Source of the DNA: Chitinophagales bacterium 33-2
Lineage (GTDB): Bacteria; Bacteroidota; Bacteroidia; Chitinophagales; Chitinophagaceae
Direction of reading: 5' to 3'
NCBI GenBank assembly: GCA_002050435.1
Contig: MWYV01000031.1
Location: forward strand, 1 to 64,000
Length of the DNA stretch: 64,000 nucleotides
Translations under genes and position numbers: made by a program
The notes under the pieces: model-generated
The model's database searches: none
What the model saw: the letters and a program-made list of their open reading frames with translations, nothing else
Told to the model about the DNA's origin: nothing
Shown: one piece after another, positions 38,187-48,536 of the stretch
Layout: every line of letters starts with the position of its first letter
Position numbering within the stretch: the first letter of the stretch is position 1

Positions 38187-40691
38187 TCAAAATAATTCCC
38201 GTTGCTTCGCTCCGTCCTTCACCTCCCACTCCATCATGATGTTTTTATTGTAGTCCACCAATCTTGCCCCCACTGCTTTCCATCCCATCACATCCACCAT
38301 TTTGGCGATCTTGAATTTGGCACTTCTGATCTGCGTTCCTTTACCGGATTGAACGATCAGGATGGGTTCCTCTTCTGTTGAAACAGCTTCCAGCAAATTG
38401 TTTTTGCCTTCCTTAATAAATAAAAATTTTGAGCGCAGTGTATTTGTTTCAATGCGGAAGCGTTTTACATTATACTGTTGTTTGTCGTGATCCAGGTAAA
38501 CCGCTGTGATGACTCTTTCAGGCTCAAATTTTTCTACCTGCATCACTTCTTCGGGATTAAAACGTTGGGTGAGTTCCTGGTCCGTAATTTCGTAGGTTCC
38601 ATCCGTATAAATCACCAGCACCCTGTCGTCGGCATCAAAATCACCGAGTTCCATTCCCTTACCATCATGGTTCAGTCTTCCAAACTTATCATCAAACCAT
38701 AATTTAATGCTACCCAATGTAGCCACGCCTGCCTCCTTGAATTTTACGGAACGCACCGGGTATTTGGTAACCTGGTTGCCAATGCTGCTCCTGCTTTTGA
38801 TCTCCAGTTCTTCAAAATAATATTCAAACTCCTTATTTCGTGCGGAACAGTTTGGACTTAAAATCACCCGTACCACTTCGGCTTCCCCGTTAGGATTTAC
38901 AGTAAGGTATTGCACTTTGGATTTATCTGAACCTTTGGTCAGGTCGTATTCCTTATCCCGCGTAACGCCGGTGACATTGAATCTTTTTGCAAATGTAATT
39001 CCGCTGGCACCGTCCGTATAAATCATATTGTAGGTAGTGCGTTCGTCGCCTTTCCTGAATACGGCAGCGTATAGAATATCCTTTCCTATAAATACTTTGT
39101 CCTGCACTTTCACCACTTTCATCATGCCACGCCGCGTAAAAGCAATGATATCATCAAGGTCAGAACACTCAAATAAAAATTCATCCTTCTTCAACGATGT
39201 ACCTACAAATCCTTCTTCCCTGTTCATGTAGATCCTCGTATTTGCAATGGCCACATGTTTGGCCTCGATCACTTCAAAAACCTTGATCTCTGTTTTCCTT
39301 TCCCTTCCCTTGCCATATTTTTTTATCAGGCTTTCAAAATAATTTATGGAATAATCATTCAGGTTGGCCAGGTGGTGTTTTACCTGATTGATCTCGGCTT
39401 CCAGGTCGCGGATCTGCGTGTTTAATTCATCAATATCCAGTTTGTAGATTCTCCTTACCGGCTTTTCAGTAAGCTTTAAAATATCTTCCCTGGTAACCGC
39501 GCGTTTTAATTGTTTTGTAAACGGAACAAACGCTTTGTCAATGGCCACGATCACTTTTTCCCAGGTCTCGTGTTTTTTTTCCAGCTCCTTGTAAATTTTT
39601 TCTTCAAAGAATATTTTTTCAAGAGAAGTATAATGCCATTTCTCCTGCAGTTCACCCAGTTTGATCTCCAGTTCTTTTCCAAGCAAGGTTTTGGTATGCT
39701 CAGTAGAATAGCGCAGCAATTCATTTACAGAAACAAAATGCGGCTTGTGGTCAATGATCACGCAGGTATTCGGTGAAATGGACACTTCGCAATCAGTAAA
39801 TTTATACAAAGCATCAATGGTGATATCCGGCGAAATACCCGGGGCCAGGTCAACCTGTATCTCCACTTCTGCAGCTGTATTGTCGGTAACCTTTTTGATC
39901 TTGATCTTTCCATTGTCGTTTGCCTTGACAATGCTTTCCATCAATCCAGAAGTTGTAACACCATAAGGCACACTTTTGATCAGCAGTGTTTTTTTATCCA
40001 GTTCTTCAATATGTGCACGCACTTTTACCCTGCCACCACGCATGCCCTGGTTGTAATCAGTTACATCGATCATCGCACCGGTTAGAAAATCAGGGTAGAG
40101 ATCGTATTTTCTTCCTTTCAGGTATTTAATGGAAGCATCACAGAGCTCAATAAAATTATGCGGGAGGATCTTTGTGGCCAGTCCAACAGCAATGCCTTCT
40201 GCACCCTGCGCCAGCAACAATGGGAATTTTACAGGAAGGGTAACAGGTTCATTTTTTCTGCCATCGTAACTAAGTTGCCAGACCGTAGTTTTTGGATTGA
40301 AAACCACTTCAAGTGCAAATTTACTCAGCCGGCTTTCTATATACCTCGAAGCTGCTGCATCGTCGCCGGTTCGGATATCACCCCAGTTGCCCTGCGTATC
40401 AATCAGCAATTCTTTCTGACCCATGTTCACCAATGCATCACCGATCGAAGCATCTCCGTGAGGATGGTATTGCATGGTTTGCCCGATCACATTGGCTACC
40501 TTATTGAAACGCCCGTCATCCATTTCCTTCATTGCGTGCAGGATCCGGCGTTGTACTGGTTTTAATCCATCTTCAATGGCAGGAACTGCTCTTTCAAGTA
40601 TCACATAAGATGCATAATCAAGAAACCAGTTCTTGTATTGTCCATTGATCCCATGATCGGTTTGAACATGTTCGAAATTTTTATTTTTCAT
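38187..40691 (-). CDS. parC: DNA topoisomerase IV subunit A
   Basis: DYASYVILERAVPAIEDGLKPVQRRILHAM; YHPHGDASIGDALVNMGQ; AASRYIESRLSKFA. Confidence 0.92.
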   Translation of the reverse strand: MKNKNFEHVQTDHGINGQYKNWFLDYASYVILERAVPAIEDGLKPVQRRILHAMKEMDDGRFNKVANVIGQTMQYHPHGDASIGDALVNMGQKELLIDTQGNWGDIRTGDDAAASRYIESRLSKFALEVVFNPKTTVWQLSYDGRKNEPVTLPVKFPLLLAQGAEGIAVGLATKILPHNFIELCDASIKYLKGRKYDLYPDFLTGAMIDVTDYNQGMRGGRVKVRAHIEELDKKTLLIKSVPYGVTTSGLMESIVKANDNGKIKIKKVTDNTAAEVEIQVDLAPGISPDITIDALYKFTDCEVSISPNTCVIIDHKPHFVSVNELLRYSTEHTKTLLGKELEIKLGELQEKWHYTSLEKIFFEEKIYKELEKKHETWEKVIVAIDKAFVPFTKQLKRAVTREDILKLTEKPVRRIYKLDIDELNTQIRDLEAEINQVKHHLANLNDYSINYFESLIKKYGKGRERKTEIKVFEVIEAKHVAIANTRIYMNREEGFVGTSLKKDEFLFECSDLDDIIAFTRRGMMKVVKVQDKVFIGKDILYAAVFRKGDERTTYNMIYTDGASGITFAKRFNVTGVTRDKEYDLTKGSDKSKVQYLTVNPNGEAEVVRVILSPNCSARNKEFEYYFEELEIKSRSSIGNQVTKYPVRSVKFKEAGVATLGSIKLWFDDKFGRLNHDGKGMELGDFDADDRVLVIYTDGTYEITDQELTQRFNPEEVMQVEKFEPERVITAVYLDHDKQQYNVKRFRIETNTLRSKFLFIKEGKNNLLEAVSTEEEPILIVQSGKGTQIRSAKFKIAKMVDVMGWKAVGARLVDYNKNIMMEWEVKDGAKQRELF

Positions 40692-40703
40692 TGGATGTTG
40701 CTT

Positions 40704-42329
40704 CTATTTTGTCTTGAAACCTTTCATCTCCCTGCCTCCCTGGTATAGAATCAATTCATTCACCACACCCTTTTCATCTTTAATAAATTCCACTTTCGCT
40801 TCAACTACTTTGAGATAAAACAGGTTATCCTTTTCTGCAAATAATTCAAATGCATCCTGCCCGGTGGCCTGCCCTTTCAAAACTTTTCCATCCAGGGTAA
40901 TGTCTATATAAAATCCGGGAGCCAGTTCATAAGTGCCTACATATTGCTTAAGTAGGGCAGTTGAAAGTTCCAATGTTTTCTGAACAGCATTGTCCTCTAT
41001 CCTTGTTCCCATGGTTTGTACGCCACTCTGGTGCAGCATGAAGGATGGTATATTGCCTTCCGCATTTTTATTGAACACGATTTTAATATCTGCCACCTTC
41101 GCAAAAAAATGGTGCTCCTTTTCAGCAAAAAGATCAAATGCATCCTGCCCGGTGGCCTGTGCTTTCAATTGATCTCCGGCTAAAAAAATCGTGATGTTGA
41201 AATTGGGAGACAGCTTGTAAACCCCTTCATATTTTTTCAAACTTGCTGCATCCATGGCAACAGCTTTGGGTGCTTGAGGGATCTTATAAGGTGCTCCCAC
41301 CAGGATGGCACCTATATTACGGGCAATGGAACCACCGGGAGCGGAACTGTTATCGATTACAATGATCGCCAGATCGTCTTTGGGAAAGCGCAGGATATAA
41401 GATGAAAATCCGTGTATGCCACCGCTATGACCCTGAACAGGCCTGCCATGCAGACTGTCAATCACCCATCCATAAGCATATTTGCTTTTGTGCGGGGTGA
41501 ATACCTGTTTCCAGGAAGCTTCAGACAAAATTTTACCGGCGGCCACCGCACGATCCCATTTCAAAAGATCAGCAACGGTAGAATACATGGCGCCTGCTGC
41601 ATGTGCAATGGTTGAATCAACAATAGGTGCAGCAATGGCCGTGTCTTTGGTTATAGAAAAATAACCCTTTGATTTATTGCTGTGCTGAAGATGTGTAAAA
41701 TCAAACCCTGTGTGCGTCATTCCCAAAGGTTGGAAAATCCTTTCACGCATCACTTTCTCATAAGGTTTTCTGGTAACTTTTTCTATAATATAGCCAAGCA
41801 TGGAATAACCGGAATTGCTGTAATTGAATTTGGCGCCTGGCTCAAAATCAGCTGGATAATTCTGAAATATAGCCACCATTTTTGCCTGGCTGTAATATTG
41901 TGTCACATCATTATTCATGATCACAGAATCATTTGTATAATTATACAGTCCGGAGGTATGTGTAAGCAGGTGTTCGACGGTGATCTTATCGCCATTTACA
42001 AAACCTTTGAAATATTTACTCAAAGGATCTTTCACAGATAATTTTTTTTCCTGGTGCAGTTGCATGATCACTGCAGCTGTAAACTGCTTGGTGATGGAAC
42101 CGATCTGGAAAATACTTTCCGGTGTATGCAGAATTTTACCTGCCGCATCGCGGTAACCAAAACCTTTTTGGTAAACAACTTCTCCGCCCTGCGCAACCAG
42201 CACAGTGCCATTCAGTTTGCCCAGTTGCACATAGGCATTGAGGAGTTCATCGATCTTCTGTTCTGTAGTCTGGGCAAAAGAAAACAGGAAAAGAAATAAG
42301 CAGGTCAAGGTGGTGATCAGCTGTTTCAT
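40704..42329 (-). CDS. Serine beta-lactamase-like hydrolase with tandem C-terminal repeats
   Basis: SITKQFTAA (SxxK), YSNSGY (YxN), HSGGIHGFSS; signal peptide. Confidence 0.9.
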   Translation of the reverse strand: MKQLITTLTCLFLFLFSFAQTTEQKIDELLNAYVQLGKLNGTVLVAQGGEVVYQKGFGYRDAAGKILHTPESIFQIGSITKQFTAAVIMQLHQEKKLSVKDPLSKYFKGFVNGDKITVEHLLTHTSGLYNYTNDSVIMNNDVTQYYSQAKMVAIFQNYPADFEPGAKFNYSNSGYSMLGYIIEKVTRKPYEKVMRERIFQPLGMTHTGFDFTHLQHSNKSKGYFSITKDTAIAAPIVDSTIAHAAGAMYSTVADLLKWDRAVAAGKILSEASWKQVFTPHKSKYAYGWVIDSLHGRPVQGHSGGIHGFSSYILRFPKDDLAIIVIDNSSAPGGSIARNIGAILVGAPYKIPQAPKAVAMDAASLKKYEGVYKLSPNFNITIFLAGDQLKAQATGQDAFDLFAEKEHHFFAKVADIKIVFNKNAEGNIPSFMLHQSGVQTMGTRIEDNAVQKTLELSTALLKQYVGTYELAPGFYIDITLDGKVLKGQATGQDAFELFAEKDNLFYLKVVEAKVEFIKDEKGVVNELILYQGGREMKGFKTK

Positions 42330-43177
42330 ATTGTATTTTCCTCCATAGTTTTATTTTCTGTATTTGGTAATGCTGATTTTAATTCGAAATCTTTCCATCC
42401 TTTCGACATATCCCCGCTGATCTCTATCTTTCCTTCTGCAGCAAGTTGCCGCATTCTCCAAAGCAGAAAAACATCTCCGGTTTTTATTTTCATTTTTGAA
42501 AGAATGGCTCCCATTACTTTACTGCCTTTCTGAAAATCTCCCGGGAGATTTTTCAGGATTTCCTGGTCATAAAAATCATCTTTCCTTCCATCGATCTTTT
42601 TACCGCCTTCCAGTATCCGGATCATCGCATTCTCTTCGCACAATTTTCTCCATTCGTCCGGATCCACTTCAAATTCGCTTAAAGTTACTTTGCGATTGAG
42701 TTTTTTTGCTTTCAGGAATTCTTTAGGCTGAATTTCATGGAGGGATGTTGGATAAAATATCTGTCCTTTTTCGTTTATGAATGGCAGGTTATTTAAGTAA
42801 AGCACCACTACCCTGCCCTGAAATTCCTGCAGTTGGGATACCAGCCAGTAATAGCCACATACATCGTGCTGGTTCTGTCCCATCCAGATCCACACTTCTT
42901 CGGTTGGATTTTCATTTAAATCCTTTTTTAATTCATGGACAGCCATCCTGTCGTCAACCATATCCATCAATTGATCTGAATTGTACGGTGATTGATCAAG
43001 TAAATTTTTTATCCATTGGCGCCGCTGCTGGTAGCCTTCCGTTTCATAAATATTATCTATAGGGCCAACTGCATAATCATCACGGATGATCTCAATTCTT
43101 CCCTCGAGACTTTTGTCCAGGTCAATTGCTTTTTCTAATACTTCAATATCGGCCTGCTGGAATACGATGTGGATCAT
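42326..43177 (-). CDS. DUF1835/DUF3658 domain protein
   Basis: MIHIVFQQADIEVLEKAIDLD...RDDYAVGPI; ATGA overlap with the next gene. Confidence 0.8.
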   Translation of the reverse strand: MIHIVFQQADIEVLEKAIDLDKSLEGRIEIIRDDYAVGPIDNIYETEGYQQRRQWIKNLLDQSPYNSDQLMDMVDDRMAVHELKKDLNENPTEEVWIWMGQNQHDVCGYYWLVSQLQEFQGRVVVLYLNNLPFINEKGQIFYPTSLHEIQPKEFLKAKKLNRKVTLSEFEVDPDEWRKLCEENAMIRILEGGKKIDGRKDDFYDQEILKNLPGDFQKGSKVMGAILSKMKIKTGDVFLLWRMRQLAAEGKIEISGDMSKGWKDFELKSALPNTENKTMEENTI

Positions 43178-43220
43178 TTTGTTTGGGTTAGAGGTTAGAG
43201 GTTAAAGGGCTTACTATAAG

Positions 43221-43955
43221 CTAATAGCTTGCTTCCTTCATTTTTACAGCTACAAATAAATAATTATTTGCGGCACCAATAACATCATAGTTTATATAAA
43301 AGCTTTCAGTAAATATTTTAAATGCAAGAAACTCATGTTGCGGTACAGCAAATTCATCAAACAGGATGATATCACCTGGTTTCAAAAACCGGTACAGTTG
43401 AGTAAGTGTAAAGAGCGCGGCACTGAAAAGATCAGAATCAATATGGATCAATTTTCTATTGCGGTTCTCATACTGTTCAAGGAAAGGATTTAGTGTTTGC
43501 TGGAACAATCCTTTGATCAATGACGCTCTTGGATCATTGATCTGCAGCGAATCCATGGCATAGGCCATTGAACCTTTTTCAAAAGCCCCCCATTTTTCCG
43601 GTAGTCCTTCAAAAGTATCAAAACCATAAAACCGCGAATCCGCCAATTGATTTTTTTCCATCCACCATTTGAATGAAAACCCACCGGCCACACCAAATTC
43701 CATATAATCCAATGGCTGTTCCAATAAATTTTCCTGCTGCGCAATGGCTTCATACAGTTTAAACCGGCGCGTATAATCCCAGGTCGATTGATAAAAATCA
43801 TTATAGCCCTTTACAGGGTGCTCCTTCCTCCATTTTGATAAATGCCCCATGTTCATTCCATTACCCAGCAAACCGCTGAAGGGTTGGGTAAGAGCATGGA
43901 GGTTCCATTTCATGAAGAGCGACTTGGATTTGCGTATGTAATCGAGTTTGTTCAA
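43221..43955 (-). CDS. TylF/MycF-like SAM-dependent methyltransferase
   Basis: YMEFGVAGGFSFKWWMEKN, FYGFDTFEGLPEKWG, IHIDSDLFSAAL, DIILFDEF. Confidence 0.82.
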   Translation of the reverse strand: MNKLDYIRKSKSLFMKWNLHALTQPFSGLLGNGMNMGHLSKWRKEHPVKGYNDFYQSTWDYTRRFKLYEAIAQQENLLEQPLDYMEFGVAGGFSFKWWMEKNQLADSRFYGFDTFEGLPEKWGAFEKGSMAYAMDSLQINDPRASLIKGLFQQTLNPFLEQYENRNRKLIHIDSDLFSAALFTLTQLYRFLKPGDIILFDEFAVPQHEFLAFKIFTESFYINYDVIGAANNYLFVAVKMKEASY

Positions 43956-43963
43956 AAGAATTA

Positions 43964-44266
43964 TTAATTAATAATGAATAATGAATAATTGCTGGTTTCC
44001 CTTTTCCCCTTCGTCTTCATCAAATTCAAAATAGAAGTCAGAATGCTCCGCAATTCTTCATAAGGAATTGTAAGCTTTTGCGCGCAATCTTTCTTCGACG
44101 TACCGCCCATTGCCTCTTCAACATTGGCGCCAATGGAAGTGCCTGACCGCAAAAACTGCATATATAAAACGCTGTCCACTTTTTTTTCTTTTAAGAATAG
44201 GTAAAGCTTAATTATCCTCAGCTCAAACTGAAAACGCTTTTCAAGTATGACATTTCCCTCCTTCAC
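43964..44266 (-). CDS. Four-helix-bundle protein (23S rRNA IVS-protein family)
   Basis: FLRSGTSIGANVEEAMGGTSKKDCAQKLTIPYEELRS. Confidence 0.82.
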   Translation of the reverse strand: MKEGNVILEKRFQFELRIIKLYLFLKEKKVDSVLYMQFLRSGTSIGANVEEAMGGTSKKDCAQKLTIPYEELRSILTSILNLMKTKGKRETSNYSLFIIN

Positions 44267-44275
44267 AATTAATTA

Positions 44276-46183
44276 TCAATTCTCCTCAATATCCACTTCA
44301 ACTTTTAAATTATTAATGATGAACTCCTGTCGCTCCTGGGTGTTTTTGCCCATGTAATATTCCAGCAGGTGCTGAATATGATCACCATGTTCCAGGATCA
44401 CCGGCTGCAGGCGCATCTCATCTCCAATAAATCTTCCAAATTCATCAGGCGAAATCTCGCCCAATCCTTTAAACCGCGTGATCTCTGGTTTGTTGCCCAG
44501 CTTTTTCACTGCCGCCTGCTTTTCCTGTTCAGAATAACAATAGATCGTTTCCTGCTTATTACGTACCCTGAACAAAGGTGTTTCAAGAATATATACATGG
44601 TTGTTCTTCACAAGATCAGGAAAGAATTGCAGAAAAAAGGTCATAATGAGCAACCTGATATGCATTCCATCCACATCGGCATCGGTGGCAATAATGATCC
44701 GGTTGAATCTTAATCCGTCCATGCCTTCTTCAATATTCAGCGCGTGCTGCAACAGGTTGAGTTCTTCATTTTCATAAACCACTTTTTTACTCATTCCAAA
44801 GCAGTTCAGTGGTTTCCCTCTCAAAGAAAAAACTGCCTGGGTTTCCACGTTTCGGGATTTTGTAATAGACCCACTGGCCGAATCGCCTTCTGTAATGAAA
44901 ATGGTGGTTTCCTTTTGCTTTGAAAAAAATACTTCCTTTCCTTTTACCGGCGGCTCTTCATTAAAATGAATGCGGCAGTCGCGCAGTTTTTTATTATGAA
45001 GATTGGCCTTTTTGGCTCTTTCGTTGGCCAGCTTTTTAATTCCTGCCAGGTCTTTCCTTTCTCTTTCACTTTGTTCGATCCTGCGTTTTAAAGCTTCTGC
45101 AGTGGAAGGATTTTTATGCAAAAAATTATCCAACTGCTTTGAGAGAAAATCATAAATGAACTGGCGCATACTTGGGCCGCCTTCTTCAATATTCATGGAA
45201 CCCAGTTTGGTTTTGGTCTGTGATTCAAAAACCGGTTCCACCACGCGAACTGAAACCGCGGCAACAATACTTTGCCTGATATCAGAAGCTTCGTAATCTT
45301 TCTTAAAGTATTCGCGGATCACTTTTACATAGCCCTCGCGGAAAGACTGCTGGTGGGTGCCGCCCTGCGTTGTGTGCTGACCATTTACAAATGAATGGTA
45401 GTCTTCACCATAATCATTATTATGCGTGAGGGCCACTTCTATATCTTCTCCTTTTAAATGAATGATGGGGTACCTGATGCCTTCAGGATTGGTATCGGCA
45501 TTTGTTTCTCTTGTCAGCAGATCAAGCAGTCCATTGCGGCTTATGTAACTTTTACCATTGAAGATGATCTTCATCCCTGCGTTCAAAAAGCAATAATTCC
45601 AAATTTGCTTTTCGAGGTATTCTGAAATAAAATGGAAGTTTTTAAATAGGGTGCTGTCGGGGTAAAATGTAACGAGTGTTCCATTAGCTTCCGTTGATTT
45701 GGCTTCTTTCAGATCATTGACCAGTACACCTCTTTCAAAATCCGCTTCTTTCATTTTCCCTTCACGAAATGAAACCACTTTAAATTTTTCACTCAGTGCA
45801 TTCACTGCTTTTGTTCCTACCCCATTCAATCCTACACTTTTCTGAAAAACTTTGCTGTCATATTTTGCGCCAGTATTGATCTTGCTCACTACATCCACCA
45901 CTTTCCCAAGTGGAATACCACGACCATAATCCCTGATAGAAACCATTTTATCCTTAATGGTTATTTCAATGGCTTTACCATATCCCATGGTGTATTCATC
46001 AATACAGTTATCGATCACTTCTTTCACCAATACATAAATGCCATCATCAGGACTCGAACCGTCGCCGAGCTTTCCGATGTACATGCCCGGGCGCAACCTG
46101 ATGTGCTCTTTCCAGTCAAGACTCCTGATACTATCTTCCGTATATTCAAAAAGGTCTTTTTTAGTTTCTGCCATAGGATTCAA
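44276..46183 (-). CDS. parE: DNA topoisomerase IV subunit B
   Basis: [47 protein letters not shown]. Confidence 0.93.
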   Translation of the reverse strand: MNPMAETKKDLFEYTEDSIRSLDWKEHIRLRPGMYIGKLGDGSSPDDGIYVLVKEVIDNCIDEYTMGYGKAIEITIKDKMVSIRDYGRGIPLGKVVDVVSKINTGAKYDSKVFQKSVGLNGVGTKAVNALSEKFKVVSFREGKMKEADFERGVLVNDLKEAKSTEANGTLVTFYPDSTLFKNFHFISEYLEKQIWNYCFLNAGMKIIFNGKSYISRNGLLDLLTRETNADTNPEGIRYPIIHLKGEDIEVALTHNNDYGEDYHSFVNGQHTTQGGTHQQSFREGYVKVIREYFKKDYEASDIRQSIVAAVSVRVVEPVFESQTKTKLGSMNIEEGGPSMRQFIYDFLSKQLDNFLHKNPSTAEALKRRIEQSERERKDLAGIKKLANERAKKANLHNKKLRDCRIHFNEEPPVKGKEVFFSKQKETTIFITEGDSASGSITKSRNVETQAVFSLRGKPLNCFGMSKKVVYENEELNLLQHALNIEEGMDGLRFNRIIIATDADVDGMHIRLLIMTFFLQFFPDLVKNNHVYILETPLFRVRNKQETIYCYSEQEKQAAVKKLGNKPEITRFKGLGEISPDEFGRFIGDEMRLQPVILEHGDHIQHLLEYYMGKNTQERQEFIINNLKVEVDIEEN

Positions 46184-46589
46184 TTAGCCAGTTTCGGTAA
46201 AATTAACAGAACAGGCCTATCAACAGGATTGATTTATACACTTAGGTTGATAAAGACCATTTTGAAATTTGCCGGGAAGCGTTCTGAACTTATTTCTGCC
46301 CGGCCCTAAAAGGAGCAAATATAAGTAAAGGAAGAGGTTATTTTACTAATATGTTTAGCTTTTCATCATTTTTCCACATCGTGTATTCTTATTTAAGTAG
46401 TTGAATATTAATTATTTGAAACCTTAATCTTTTTTTATCCTAATTCCGGTATTTCTCCTGCTAAAACACCTAATTTTGACCCATACAAGAAAGCGTATTT
46501 TCTTTACCAGATTACTGCTCTACCAACCCATTTGATTCTACGCTGAATATTACTAACCCATAGTAATTGTTTAATACCTAAACGGAGGA

Positions 46590-46862
46590 ATGACTATGTA
46601 TTCGTATGGATTGTTAGAACCAGGTTGTTATTACCTGGTACAGGAGCAAATTGACGCACCTATTGAACTCATTAAAGTAACAGTGGAGACAGACCACTGT
46701 ATGTACATATTTAATTATAAGGATGAACTCGCCACATCCTGGAAACGGAAAACTGATAAACTTCACGACATTCTTGAGTGCCTGAATGATGAAATGGTGG
46801 AAAGCTGGGAGAAGCATTATAACAATAATGAGGAATCCTATTATGAGGGTGATGAAGATTAA
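46590..46862 (+). CDS. Small acidic hypothetical protein
   Basis: Complete ORF with GGAGGA-like RBS just upstream (cggaggaatgact). Confidence 0.55.
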   Translation: MTMYSYGLLEPGCYYLVQEQIDAPIELIKVTVETDHCMYIFNYKDELATSWKRKTDKLHDILECLNDEMVESWEKHYNNNEESYYEGDED

Positions 46863-48475
46863 TTTCCCTCAAACCTTACATGTCTCAGCTCCAGCAGGTT
46901 CAGGCCGTTGGGTTGAAAACCCTTAACTTTAGGCTGCACCAGTCGCACCACCAAATCATACCATAAAGGAACAACGGGTGCTTCATTGATCATTACCTGA
47001 TCTGCCTGCTGGTAGAGACTGTAACGGATGGAATCATTGGTTTCCCTGATCGCCCTTTCAAACAATGCATCAAAGGCTGCACTTTTAAATCTTGTATAAT
47101 TTGGAGGTGCAGGGTTTTTTGAATAAAAAACAGAAAGATAATTTTCGGCATCGGGATAATCCGCGATCCAGCTGCCACGGAAAAACAGGGCCCGTGAGTT
47201 GGAGGTAAGCTCCAGCAACAAGGATTTTTGAATGACCTCCACTTCCACATTGAGCCCAATCTCCACCATCTGCCGGGCGATATAACTGGCGATATCTGAA
47301 TAAATCGGGATGGTTAATAATTTTATAGCCGGTGTCCTCGGATCAATATCAGCTTCCTTTACCAGTTGCCTGGCCAGTTGGGGATTGAATTTATATCCTT
47401 TCACTTTGGTTGAATCAAAGGAGGGCAGTCCGCCGGGTACAAAACCAGCCTGCGCAGGCGTGCCCAGTGAATTTCTCAGGTACAACACCATTTTTTCCCT
47501 GTCAAAACCATAGTTGATCGCCTGTCGCACCTTTTTTTGACGCAGCGGAGAATTGCGCAGCACCACATTATTTGTATCGAACAAAATTCCGAAATATTCA
47601 ATATTCAGGTAAGGGTGGGTTTGCAGCCTGATTTCATTCACCCAGTCATTTCTCAGTTCACCTTTTTTTGTCAGCACTTCATCTTTAAAAGATGCATCAA
47701 TATCATTGATGAAATCAAGTTTCTTCTGGCGAAACAATAAAAACTCCGTGGCCTTACTGTCGTTAAAACTGATCTTCACTCCATCAAGATAAGGCAACTG
47801 CCTGCCTGCAGCATCTCTTTCAAAATAGCGTGGATTTTTTTTCAGGATCATGGCCTGCCCTTCTTCCCAGGCCATAAAACGGAACGGTCCTGTTCCGATT
47901 GGGTGGCGCCTGAAATCATTTTTGTAAAATTCCACCGCTTCACGCGGCACAATAGAACAATACTGCATGGAGAGAATACCAAGGATGGGATTATAAGGCC
48001 GTAACAGTTTCAATTCAAAAGTTGAATCGTTGATCACACGGAAAGGTGTGGCGCTGTCCACTTTATTGTTAAAGATCCATGCGCCCGGACTTACAGTTTC
48101 ACTGCTCATGATCCTTTGCAATGAATAGGCTGCATCTGCCGCCACCATCCTCCTGCCCTTCCCACCCGGGAAGCAGGCATCATCATGAAAAAAAACATCA
48201 TTACGCAGGATGAACCTGTAGGTTGTTTTGTCCTCTGAAATTTCCCAGCGGCTGGCAAGAGAAGGAACAATTTTGAGCTGACTGTCAACCTCCACCAGCG
48301 TGTTAAAAACCTGGTGCACGGCCCACATCACCGACTGGCTCTTTGCAAATGCAGGATCCATTGAAGCAATACCCGAGGATTCGTTATAATGAAAAACCTG
48401 CTCAGCAGACTTTTCACTGCTGTAACAGCCGCAGAATAACAGGACGATTGTTAAATATTTATACAATGGGGACAT
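46859..48475 (-). CDS. ABC transporter substrate-binding lipoprotein (SBP_bac_5/OppA-like)
   Basis: Lipobox LLFCGCYSS; SSGIASMDPAFAKSQSVMWAVHQVFNTLVEVD; YRFILRNDVFFHD. Confidence 0.88.
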   Translation of the reverse strand: MSPLYKYLTIVLLFCGCYSSEKSAEQVFHYNESSGIASMDPAFAKSQSVMWAVHQVFNTLVEVDSQLKIVPSLASRWEISEDKTTYRFILRNDVFFHDDACFPGGKGRRMVAADAAYSLQRIMSSETVSPGAWIFNNKVDSATPFRVINDSTFELKLLRPYNPILGILSMQYCSIVPREAVEFYKNDFRRHPIGTGPFRFMAWEEGQAMILKKNPRYFERDAAGRQLPYLDGVKISFNDSKATEFLLFRQKKLDFINDIDASFKDEVLTKKGELRNDWVNEIRLQTHPYLNIEYFGILFDTNNVVLRNSPLRQKKVRQAINYGFDREKMVLYLRNSLGTPAQAGFVPGGLPSFDSTKVKGYKFNPQLARQLVKEADIDPRTPAIKLLTIPIYSDIASYIARQMVEIGLNVEVEVIQKSLLLELTSNSRALFFRGSWIADYPDAENYLSVFYSKNPAPPNYTRFKSAAFDALFERAIRETNDSIRYSLYQQADQVMINEAPVVPLWYDLVVRLVQPKVKGFQPNGLNLLELRHVRFEGN

Positions 48476-48536
48476 GAGGTAATCAAAAGCAGTCTAAATT
48501 AGACAAGAATTTGTTTTCCTTATGCAAATAATCAAG

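Noticed and set aside
46103-46309. 68-aa + strand ORF at the parE 5' end
   Set aside because: Overlaps the conserved parE start region on the opposite strand, with no motif.
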